Positions 43,230 to 50,607 of a stretch of 64,000 nucleotides of DNA are shown piece after piece. The stretch spans positions 248,001-312,000 of the forward strand of contig NZ_JAEHFX010000002.1 of NCBI RefSeq assembly GCF_016623615.1, written 5' to 3'. A model generated the notes under the pieces. That model was not told the DNA's origin, searched no databases, and saw only the letters and a program-made list of their open reading frames with translations. Numbering within the stretch: the first letter of the stretch is position 1; every line of letters begins with the position of its first letter. The translations under genes were made by a program, and so were the position numbers. Source of the DNA: Adhaeribacter terrigena. Its GTDB lineage: Bacteria; Bacteroidota; Bacteroidia; Cytophagales; Hymenobacteraceae.

Positions 43230-43371
43230 AAATTTCGGTTTGTTAAGGATGATACATTTAGGTTTCAAATAAATAAAGACTAGTTTGTCTTTTATTTTTC
43301 GCCAAGTTTTCAACTCTCCGATTTCTCCTGCGGAGCCTCATCATGTTCTTACCTGACATTACAAAAGTAGG

Positions 43372-43406
43372 GGGTAAAATTGCCGGCATGAATGACCTGC
43401 ATCAAA
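43372..43406 (-). promoter_or_regulatory. Candidate ric promoter
   Basis: On the minus strand TTTG (43406-43403) and TACTTTTG (43379-43372) fit the Bacteroidota -33/-7 pattern with 23 bases between. About 143 bp upstream of ric. Confidence 0.4.
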
Positions 43407-43421
43407 CTGAAAAGTGATTGA

Positions 43422-43450
43422 TATCAGTTGAGAAAATATATTTTCTGATA
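43422..43450. promoter_or_regulatory. Nested palindrome upstream of the ric promoter
   Basis: TATCAG (43422-43427) and CTGATA (43445-43450) flank the perfect palindrome GAAAATATATTTTC (43432-43445). Its place just upstream of the candidate -33 box suits an activator site. It does not match the TTGATnnnnATCAA FNR box exactly. Confidence 0.45.
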
Positions 43451-43588
43451 TGAGGAATTTGTTGTGGATTTTTCTTTTGGAAGAAAAAATTACCTTTCAG
43501 CATTGAAAGAAAATTCTTTTTAGCGCTTGGTTCAAACCCTATACTACAAAGAGAAAAATCTTCCTGAATTCCCTAAGAATAAAGAATT

Positions 43589-43734
43589 GAATTGCCCCTG
43601 GCTTCAGCCAAGGAATAAATAAATGCGATGATCGGCTATAGCCAAACCTGTTATTTAGGATCAGGAATTCTAGGTTTGGCTAAAGCGAAATATTTCACAA
43701 TCTGGAAACTTTTGGCTGAAGCCAGGGGCAATTC
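43589..43734. repeat. BIME-like nested inverted repeat
   Basis: A 23-bp arm (43589-43611, core CCCCTGGCTTCAGCC) is repeated exactly inverted at 43712-43734. Inside, GCTATAGCCAAACCT (43634-43648) pairs with AGGTTTGGCTAAAGC (43672-43686), one mismatch. Each arm is itself partly palindromic, as in REP units mobilised by RAYT transposases. Confidence 0.8.
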
Positions 43735-43810
43735 AAACCGCATAAAAAATCCCGCAAACTGTGCTTCACTAAAACTTGCGGCATTAACCCCAACCGAAAA
43801 AGCCAGCCCT

Positions 43811-43839
43811 AAAACGCTAGGCTTTTTACCTCAAAAACT
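43811..43839 (+). repeat. 29-bp element upstream of nrdJ
   Basis: AAAACGCTAGGCTTTT, seven bases, AAAACT. Just before the nrdJ ATG, at 43901-43925, a small CCGTC...GACGG hairpin of REP type follows. Confidence 0.9.
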
Positions 43840-43936
43840 CCTGCTTTCAGGTTTTTGCAATTCTGAAAGCCTGTCCTAATAAATTCAAAAACCTTCATTC
43901 CCGTCTGAATAAGCTGACGGCCTAAAAAACTACCCT

Positions 43937-46900
43937 ATGAAAAAGAAACCTACCAAAAATCCCGGCCTGCAGATCAGGCGCTTTTTCACTTCTTCAACCA
44001 AACCAAACCCGTTCGATCATTTCAAATTCACCCTTCGCACTTCGGCCATTAAAAACCCGAACGGTGAGGCGGTTTTCGAAATGAACAACGTGGAAGTGCC
44101 CGAAATCTGGTCGCAGATCGCTACCGATATTCTGGCGCAGAAGTATTTCCGGAAAACCGGCGTACCGCAACCCGATGGAACTTTGGGTGGTGAAACGTCG
44201 GTGAAGCAAGTTGTTCATAGATTGGCGGCGTGTTGGCAGGATTGGGGCCAGCGCTACGGCTATTTTGCATCCGAAGATGCGGCCCGAACGTTTTATGACG
44301 AAGTGGTTTTCATGCTGCTGGGCCAATATGCCGCGCCGAATTCGCCACAATGGTTCAACACCGGTTTGTACCACAGCTACGGCATTAAAGGCGATTCGCA
44401 GGGGCATTATTATGTGGATCCGAAAACAGGCAAACTGGAAGAATCGGAATCAGCATACGAACGGCCGCAGCCGCATGCCTGCTTTATTTTATCGGTGAAA
44501 GATGATCTGGTAAACGAAGGCGGCATCATGGATCTGTTCGTGCGCGAAGCCCGCATTTTCAAATACGGGTCCGGCGTGGGCACCAATTATTCCTCCATCC
44601 GCGGCGCCGATGAAAAACTTTCCGGCGGCGGCCAATCTTCCGGTTTGATGTCGTTTCTGAAAGTAGGCGATAGAGCGGCTGGCGCAATTAAATCAGGTGG
44701 AACAACCAGAAGGGCTGCCAAAATGGTAAGCCTGGACCTGGACCATCCGGAAATAGAGGAATTCATAAACTGGAAAGTTGAAGAAGAGAAAAAAGTTGCT
44801 GCTTTAATTGCCGCCGGTTACGCCTCCGATTACGAAGGCGAAGCCTACCGCACCGTTTCCGGCCAGAATTCAAACAACTCCGTGCGCGTGCCCGATACTT
44901 TTTTTGCCGCCCTGGATAATGATTCAGACTGGGAACTGAAAGCCCGCACCGACGGCCGCACCGTTAAAAAAGTGCCCGCCCGCAAACTCTGGAACGAAAT
45001 AAACGAAGCCGCCTGGCATTGCGCGGACCCCGGCTTGCAGTTCGATACCACCATTAACGACTGGCACACCTGCCCGGAAGGCGGCCGCATAAAAGGCTCC
45101 AACCCCTGCTCCGAATACATGTTCCTAGACGATACGGCCTGCAATTTAGCCTCGCTGAATCTGATGAAATTCTACAATACCGAAAGCGGCATTTTCGATA
45201 CCGAAGCCTTCGAACACGCCTGTCGCCTGTGGACCATCGTGCTGGATATTTCGGTGCTCATGGCCCAATTCCCGGCCAGAGAAGTCGCGCAGCTTTCTTA
45301 CGAATACCGCACCATCGGCTTGGGTTACGCCAATTTAGGCGCCATGCTGATGGTTTCCGGTTTGCCTTACGATTCTGAAAAAGCGAGAAGTAATGCCGCT
45401 GCCATCACGGCAATCATGACCGGTACGGCTTACAAAACTTCCGCGGAACTGGCATCGGGTTTAGGTCCGTTTGCGAAGTTTGAAGCGAATAAAAACGCGA
45501 TGTTGAGGGTCATTAAAAACCACCGCGCAGCGGCTTACGAAAACTTCCCATTTGATAATTTAGCTATTAAGCCTCAAAGAATAAGAGGCGAATTTTGTCC
45601 CGATTATTTACTGGAGGCCGCGCAAAAAAGCTGGGATGAAGCGCTGGAATTAGGCGAAAAGTTCGGCTACCGGAACGCTCAGGCTACAGTAATTGCGCCC
45701 ACCGGCACCATCGGCCTGCTCATGGATTGCGACACCACCGGCGTAGAACCCGATTTTGCTTTGGTGAAATTCAAGAAACTTTCCGGCGGCGGTTATTTCA
45801 AAATTATCAACCAAGCCGTGCCGGCTGCGCTTCAGAAATTAGGATATTCCGAAACGGAAATTGAAGCCATTACCTTGTATGCCAAAGGCAGCGGCAGTCT
45901 GAAAAATGCACCGCACTTAAATCCGGAATTCTTAAAAGAGAAAGGCCTGACCGAAACGGAAATTCAGCACATTGAAAAATCGTTGTCAACTGCTTTCGAC
46001 ATCCGGTTTGCGTTTACGAAATTCATTTTAGGCGAAGCAGTTTTTGAGCGCATGGGCATACCGTTTGCACAACATTCCAGCCCTGATTTCGACTTACTCA
46101 ATTTCTGGAAACTGAAGCCGAAACAGGTAAATGAGGCCAACGCTTTTGTGGCCGGCACCATGAGCGTGGAAGGCGCGCCTTTCCTGAAACCGGAGCATTA
46201 CCCGATCTTCGATTGCGCGAACCGCTGCGGCGAAACCGGCACCCGCTTTATCAAAGCATCCGGCCATTTGGAAATGATGGCCGCCGTGCAATCGTTCATT
46301 TCCGGCGCCATTTCCAAAACCATCAACCTGCCCCACGAAACTACGGTAGAAGAAGTGGCGGCTTGTAACCAGCAGGCCTGGCAATTAGGTTTAAAAGCCT
46401 GCGCCTTGTACCGCGACGGCAGCAAACTTTCGCAGCCACTGAGCCAGCAGAAAAAGGAAAATGAGGAAGAGGAGAAATCGGAAAACGCTACGGTTTTTGC
46501 CCCGGAAACTGCCGCCGCCGATGCTCCGAAAATGCTGACCGAAGATCAGGTGTTGGAAGCCGCCATGGCCATCATCGCCGAATCGAAAGACACGAAATTC
46601 AAGCGGGCCCTGAGCGAAATTGTTAAACGCAAACGTCTGCCCGATAAACGCAACGGATTCACTCAGAAAGCTAAAATTGACGGTCACACAATTTACATCC
46701 GCACCGGGGAATACCAGGATGGCACCATCGGCGAAATTTTCATCGATATGTACAAAGAAGGCGCTTCGTTCCGGAGTTTGCTGAACTGCTTTGCCATTTC
46801 GGTTTCGTTAGGCTTGCAATACGGCGTGCCGTTAGAAGAGTACGTAAGCCGCTTCACCTTCACTCGCTTTGAGCCGGCCGGTCGTGTAGAGCACCCCAAC

Positions 46901-47263
46901 ATCAAGCAAGCCACCTCCATTTTTGATTACATTTTCCGTTTGCTAGCATTTGAATACCTGGAGCGCCACGATCTGGTACACGTTTTACCCGAAGAACTTC
47001 ACGAAGAAGCGCCACAGCAATCTGTTAAAAATGTTACGGTTGAAAAAATAACTTCAGAACCTTTGGTTGCATCAGCACCCGGCGCAAACGGTACGCCAGT
47101 AATTCTGGAGAAAAAGCAAACGCTTATGTTCGAGCAAACCCAGCAGGTTTTAGCCAGTATGATGGGCGATGCTCCGGCCTGTCCGACTTGTGGACACATT
47201 ACGATCCGGTCCGGCACTTGCTACAAATGTTTGAATTGCGGTGCCAGTTTAGGGTGTAGTTAA
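43937..47263 (+). CDS. nrdJ: Vitamin B12-dependent (class II) ribonucleoside-diphosphate reductase
   Basis: A 1108-aa class II reductase: NSPQWFNTGLY, PHACFILSV, FKYGSGVGTNYSSIRG, NPCSEYMFLDDTACNLASLNL, GTIGLLMDCDTTGVEPD, SGAISKTINLPHE and a C-terminal zinc-ribbon-like CPTCGH ... CYKCLNCG redox tail. It reduces ribonucleotides with adenosylcobalamin and no NrdB. A Glu/Lys-rich linker (about 835-875) before the C-terminal part carries a 29-bp element (residues about 849-858, SENATVFAPE). No cobalamin riboswitch is recognised upstream. Confidence 0.95.
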   Translation: MKKKPTKNPGLQIRRFFTSSTKPNPFDHFKFTLRTSAIKNPNGEAVFEMNNVEVPEIWSQIATDILAQKYFRKTGVPQPDGTLGGETSVKQVVHRLAACWQDWGQRYGYFASEDAARTFYDEVVFMLLGQYAAPNSPQWFNTGLYHSYGIKGDSQGHYYVDPKTGKLEESESAYERPQPHACFILSVKDDLVNEGGIMDLFVREARIFKYGSGVGTNYSSIRGADEKLSGGGQSSGLMSFLKVGDRAAGAIKSGGTTRRAAKMVSLDLDHPEIEEFINWKVEEEKKVAALIAAGYASDYEGEAYRTVSGQNSNNSVRVPDTFFAALDNDSDWELKARTDGRTVKKVPARKLWNEINEAAWHCADPGLQFDTTINDWHTCPEGGRIKGSNPCSEYMFLDDTACNLASLNLMKFYNTESGIFDTEAFEHACRLWTIVLDISVLMAQFPAREVAQLSYEYRTIGLGYANLGAMLMVSGLPYDSEKARSNAAAITAIMTGTAYKTSAELASGLGPFAKFEANKNAMLRVIKNHRAAAYENFPFDNLAIKPQRIRGEFCPDYLLEAAQKSWDEALELGEKFGYRNAQATVIAPTGTIGLLMDCDTTGVEPDFALVKFKKLSGGGYFKIINQAVPAALQKLGYSETEIEAITLYAKGSGSLKNAPHLNPEFLKEKGLTETEIQHIEKSLSTAFDIRFAFTKFILGEAVFERMGIPFAQHSSPDFDLLNFWKLKPKQVNEANAFVAGTMSVEGAPFLKPEHYPIFDCANRCGETGTRFIKASGHLEMMAAVQSFISGAISKTINLPHETTVEEVAACNQQAWQLGLKACALYRDGSKLSQPLSQQKKENEEEEKSENATVFAPETAAADAPKMLTEDQVLEAAMAIIAESKDTKFKRALSEIVKRKRLPDKRNGFTQKAKIDGHTIYIRTGEYQDGTIGEIFIDMYKEGASFRSLLNCFAISVSLGLQYGVPLEEYVSRFTFTRFEPAGRVEHPNIKQATSIFDYIFRLLAFEYLERHDLVHVLPEELHEEAPQQSVKNVTVEKITSEPLVASAPGANGTPVILEKKQTLMFEQTQQVLASMMGDAPACPTCGHITIRSGTCYKCLNCGASLGCS
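46482..46510 (+). repeat. 29-bp element in the nrdJ linker
   Basis: AAAACGCTACGGTTTT, seven bases, GAAACT. Confidence 0.78.
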
Positions 47264-47278
47264 TAGAAGTGATTTGAT

Positions 47279-47320
47279 AAAAAAGGTAGCGCAGGTTTTA
47301 AACCCTATGCTACCTTTTTT
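47279..47320. terminator. 42-nt palindromic terminator, family member 1
   Basis: AAAAAAGGTAGC pairs with GCTACCTTTTTT; the centre GCAGGTTTTAAACCCTAT pairs imperfectly. Convergent nrdJ and membrane gene. Same length and sequence type as 57331-57372. Confidence 0.88.
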
Positions 47321-47347
47321 AGTGTTATCCTTCGCTCGCGCTCAGGA

Positions 47348-48592
47348 TTACAGCTTTGTAGTTAGCTTTTTTTGGTAGGAAATATTCAAAATAAACAACC
47401 CCAACCCAACCGGCAAACTAATACTCAATGCAAACATCCACCAATCATAATCCGGGATCATTCCCAGCTTCGCCCAGTAAAAAACTCCTTGTAAAAACAG
47501 CAAGGCTTCGGTCAAAAGAAAGGCCAATAAAAACACCACCAAACCAATTTTAGCCATTCGGTTTTTCATGGATATCCAGCCCATTTGCAGAAACCAGCTA
47601 AATAAAAACAAACTAATAAACCCGATCAAAACCAGATGCAAGTACCCGATAATAAAGTGCCGGATATTGTAAATTAAATCTGCGAAATAAGGGATAGCGG
47701 AAACGGCTTGCAACAGGATCTTTAGCGCAAAGGCGGTAAATGCCAAAAGCATTAAACTTCGGCTCCAGAAACCCAGTTTATCGGAAAGCTGCGGCCAAAA
47801 CGCTAGGGAAATCCGCCCAAAAAGTGCCAGAGCAATAAGTTGAACCAAAGCAGAAATCCCGGCAATTAAGTAAACCCAAAAATCCGGTTTAATCCAGAGG
47901 ATTGAAAGAAGGTAAGCCGGCAAACAGGCCCAGAAAAGTAATCTGAAAAAAACGGTAGCCTTTTGGCGGTTAAAAGTGATCTGGTAATGTTCCAGAAGCC
48001 AGAAAAATAAACTCAGCGCTGCAAAGGAAAACCAGCCGTTGTACTGGAAATGCAGGTAAAAATAAATGGCGTTGTAATAAAGCTGGGTAAAGCTGTTGCC
48101 GGTTGCCATGATAGGCCCCATCGCCCAGGGGCCCAGGCTGGAAAGTGCCAGGAAAAACAGCGCGGCTTTTATGAATTTAAAGGAAAATTGGTGCTGGTTT
48201 TTGACCAGATCGGATTGCTTACAATCTTTCAGAAATCGGTAAATAAAGCCGTAGCTGAAAAGAATGTGCAGCGTGGAAAAAGTTATAGAAAACATCGCGT
48301 AACCCTGAATGGGGAAGCAGATCAGCATGCCCAAAACCGAAGCCTGCGCCAAATAGAAAAGCCACCTGTAACTTTTTTTCCTGGAAAGGTTTTCGGGTAA
48401 ATAACTGGGTAAAAACGCTATGAAAAAAGCAGAATAAAGCCAGCCTAATAACGCAACGTGGCTGTGCGCGTGCAGGAAATTCTTAAAGTTAACGCCTTCG
48501 GTAGGTTGTACAAACTGCCAGCGCAAAAACAAACCCAACATCGCTACCACCAGCAAATTCAGGAATGCAATTTTAAGCCAGGCAGGTTTCAA
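47348..48592 (-). CDS. Polytopic membrane protein with heme-ligand-like histidines
   Basis: A 414-aa protein with about 11-12 membrane helices and HAHSHVALLGWLYSAFF near residue 40, plus further His (HFIIGYLHLVLIGF, YLHFQYNGWFSF). It resembles the cytochrome-oxidase-subunit-I-like proteins of Bacteroidota and is a distant relative of the 39364-40692 protein. Two inter-helix loops (residues about 206-215 and 256-266) are encoded by 29-bp elements. Role in respiration or NO metabolism is inferred from position. Confidence 0.65.
   Translation of the reverse strand: MKPAWLKIAFLNLLVVAMLGLFLRWQFVQPTEGVNFKNFLHAHSHVALLGWLYSAFFIAFLPSYLPENLSRKKSYRWLFYLAQASVLGMLICFPIQGYAMFSITFSTLHILFSYGFIYRFLKDCKQSDLVKNQHQFSFKFIKAALFFLALSSLGPWAMGPIMATGNSFTQLYYNAIYFYLHFQYNGWFSFAALSLFFWLLEHYQITFNRQKATVFFRLLFWACLPAYLLSILWIKPDFWVYLIAGISALVQLIALALFGRISLAFWPQLSDKLGFWSRSLMLLAFTAFALKILLQAVSAIPYFADLIYNIRHFIIGYLHLVLIGFISLFLFSWFLQMGWISMKNRMAKIGLVVFLLAFLLTEALLFLQGVFYWAKLGMIPDYDWWMFALSISLPVGLGLFILNISYQKKLTTKL
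47797..47825 (+). repeat. 29-bp element in an inter-helix loop
   Basis: AAAACGCTAGGGAAAT, seven bases, AAAAGT; the T tract is degenerate. Confidence 0.72.
47949..47977 (+). repeat. 29-bp element in an inter-helix loop
   Basis: AAAACGGTAGCCTTTT, seven bases, AAAAGT; encodes part of NRQKATVFF on the minus strand. Confidence 0.85.
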
Positions 48593-48716
48593 AAGCGTGT
48601 TCGTTTGTTTTCCGGAAGTTATTCAATTCAGCTCAAACGGCCAATTAAATACGTGTTTCCGGAGATTGTAGAGTGGCAAAATGTTGCGTCTCACTTGGCG
48701 CAAGAAAACATGTAAA

Positions 48717-48745
48717 AAAACGCTATCCTTTTATTCAAAAAAAGT
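48717..48745 (+). repeat. 29-bp element covering a stop codon
   Basis: AAAACGCTATCCTTTT, seven bases, AAAAGT; contains the stop and last codons of the lipoprotein gene. Confidence 0.88.
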
Positions 48746-49177
48746 CTGGAATACTGCCAAGCGATCTTTCAGGCGAAGTTGCGCGGCAGTTGAAGCTTCG
48801 ATATTACTGCCCTGCAGAATTTTTACATCCTTCATGATCGGCGTCAGGAACGTGTGCAGTTCGTCGTGGGCCGGGCCGGTCATGGTGCATTGGCGGAATA
48901 GCGTGTTCATTTCGCCGTTCATGGTTTTTCCTAATTCCTGAAAAGCTACAATGTCGCCTACATTTTTGCCCGTATCAAAAGCATTCATGAGTTGCTGCAT
49001 ACTTTCAATGCTGGCAGAGGTGGGTTCGTCGGCGCGCCATTTCTGGTTATTCGGATCCAGTTTTAAGTCGGGCGCAACGGCTGCTTCCTGAATTTCGGTG
49101 GCCGGAATCCGGTCGGTTTCGTTGGTGCAGGAATAGGTAAATCCTACAAAGAAAAGTAAAATAAAAAGCTGTTTCAT
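48731..49177 (-). CDS. Lipoprotein of unknown function
   Basis: A 148-aa lipoprotein: lipobox YSC at residue 17 after MKQLFILLFFVGFT, then a helical domain with QCTMTGPAHDELHTFL and SIESMQQLMNAFDTG. The Cys-His-rich middle could bind metal or heme, which is speculative. Seventeen bases separate it from the thioredoxin-like gene upstream. Unassigned. Confidence 0.65.
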   Translation of the reverse strand: MKQLFILLFFVGFTYSCTNETDRIPATEIQEAAVAPDLKLDPNNQKWRADEPTSASIESMQQLMNAFDTGKNVGDIVAFQELGKTMNGEMNTLFRQCTMTGPAHDELHTFLTPIMKDVKILQGSNIEASTAAQLRLKDRLAVFQTFFE

Positions 49178-49194
49178 GGCTTTGGTTTTAGAAA

Positions 49195-49827
49195 TTAATA
49201 AACTGGTTTCAGGCAGAAGGTGGCTTTTTTTATCAGGTTCAGCATGTCGCGCTGTAAAGTGATGCTTTTATCTTTGGCGTACCAAACCGCCAGTTGCTGG
49301 TGCAGTTCTTCTTTGCCGGCGTACGGATTTTCGGTTTTAAATTCCTTTACCTTCTGCTGAATAGCTTCCGGCCGCGGTCCCCAAGCAAATAGGGTTTCGT
49401 CGGTTTCGGCATTGAGGCAGATCAGTTTGGGAATGGCGCGACCACCGTTGGTCAGGTAAAGATCCATTAGTTCCGGGTTTTCATCGCGCAGCAAAATGGA
49501 CAGTTCAATGTTGGGAGTTGCTGCCGCAATTTCGGCGATGGCTGGCACCAATTGGGCACCGTCGCCGCACCAGCTTTCGGTTATTAAAAGCCACTCCCAT
49601 TTCTCCGGAAGGTGCTGCAACGTTTCGCGGAGTTCGGGCAGCATTTCAAACGTTCTATGGACGCGTTTCGAACGCTGCGCATTCAGTTTGGTGAAAGCAA
49701 TTTTCTCTTCGGTTTGCTCCGGACCGGTGGTTTGTCCGGCCGCCACCAGCGCTTCTATTAATACAGCGTACAAATTGTAAGTGAGCGGATTTTCCAGCGT
49801 TGGTTTTATTTCAAAGGTAGTTTCCAT
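49195..49827 (-). CDS. Thioredoxin-family protein with SWCGDG motif
   Basis: A 210-aa protein with a thioredoxin fold whose active site reads ESWCGDGAQLVP: one Cys is kept, the second is Gly-Asp-Gly instead of Cys. Also AIPKLICLN (cis-Pro loop) and LFAWGPRPEAIQ. This monothiol type is common in Bacteroidota and is often called thioredoxin family protein; no signal peptide is seen. It could not form the usual CxxC disulfide. Confidence 0.8.
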   Translation of the reverse strand: METTFEIKPTLENPLTYNLYAVLIEALVAAGQTTGPEQTEEKIAFTKLNAQRSKRVHRTFEMLPELRETLQHLPEKWEWLLITESWCGDGAQLVPAIAEIAAATPNIELSILLRDENPELMDLYLTNGGRAIPKLICLNAETDETLFAWGPRPEAIQQKVKEFKTENPYAGKEELHQQLAVWYAKDKSITLQRDMLNLIKKATFCLKPVY

Positions 49828-49874
49828 GGGCTTGCTTTTTCTGCAAGTTTACCGCAAAACCTTACTAATAAGAA

Positions 49875-50068
49875 TGATCCTGGTCAGTAAAAAAGATGCT
49901 TTTGTCTTTCTTTTTAGTAAAGTTGCGGTTTCCTGATTATGCGGTTATTTCAAATTCGATTTCCTGAATTATTCTCAGTTTTTTACTCCAAAACCATAGC
50001 GTTTTTAGTCGAAAATTTGAATTCAGAATAATCGATAAGCTGTAAAACTCGTGAAGTGACCAAGGTCA
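49875..50068. promoter_or_regulatory. Two TGAnCnnGGTCA palindromes between thioredoxin-like gene and norC
   Basis: TGATCCTGGTCA (49875-49886) and TGACCAAGGTCA (50057-50068) are near-identical imperfect dyads in the divergent 345-bp gap, one closer to each gene. They may be operators for a shared NO-responsive regulator. No further gene in the gap; two 29-bp elements lie at 49978-50006 and (weak) 50138-50166. Confidence 0.4.
49978..50006 (-). repeat. 29-bp element (reverse)
   Basis: On the minus strand AAAACGCTATGGTTTT, seven bases, AAAACT; a full consensus match. Confidence 0.92.
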
Positions 50069-50172
50069 TATTTTAAGCTGATGGCAATCATTGAAGCCGG
50101 CAGAAATCACCTCTAATTTCGGGTCGAAGAAATCCCGGGTTTTCCGGTCGTTTTCCCTAACGTTTTCTGCTC

Positions 50173-50607
50173 ATGCCCGAACGCAATTTCAGCTACCACC
50201 GCTTTATTTACACCTTGCTGGGCGTAGGGTTTCTGGTATTTTCGGGCTTTGTATATACGCAGGCCGTTCCGGAAAATAATCATGTTATAAGTCCGAAAGC
50301 GGTAGCAGGCAAAATGCTCTGGCAGCAACATAATTGCAGTTCCTGTCATCAGCTTTATGGCCTGGGCGGTTATCTCGGCCCGGATCTTACCAACACGCTT
50401 TCCACCAAAGGCAAAGGAAAGAATTACGCCGCCGCCATCATGAAAAATGGTACGCAGGTTATGCCTAATTTCCACCTGAACGACACGGAAATTGAAGCGC
50501 TGCTGGCCTTTCTGGAACAAGCTGATAAAAGCGGCAACAACCGCGTGCACAGCTACGAAATTGGTTTGGATGGCACCATCACTTCGGAAGGAGAAACGCG
50601 AAAATGA
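50173..50607 (+). CDS. norC: Nitric oxide reductase subunit C
   Basis: A 144-aa membrane-anchored cytochrome c: N-terminal helix (FIYTLLGVGFLVFSGFVYTQ), heme motif CSSCHQLYGLGGYLGPDL and a Met ligand candidate in TQVMPNFHL. It feeds electrons to NorB for 2 NO to N2O. A weak 29-bp element ends six bases before its ATG. Its stop overlaps the norB start. Confidence 0.95.
   Translation: MPERNFSYHRFIYTLLGVGFLVFSGFVYTQAVPENNHVISPKAVAGKMLWQQHNCSSCHQLYGLGGYLGPDLTNTLSTKGKGKNYAAAIMKNGTQVMPNFHLNDTEIEALLAFLEQADKSGNNRVHSYEIGLDGTITSEGETRK

Noticed and set aside
43860-43936. Cobalamin riboswitch before nrdJ
   Set aside because: No B12-box-like sequence; only a short REP-type hairpin is seen.
45497-45525. 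AAAACGCGATG stretch in nrdJ as an element copy
   Set aside because: Core mismatch and the residues (NKNAMLRVIKNH) look conserved in the enzyme family.
48412-48440. AAAACGCTATG in the membrane protein gene at 48.4 kb
   Set aside because: Only the first eleven bases match; the 3' half is absent.
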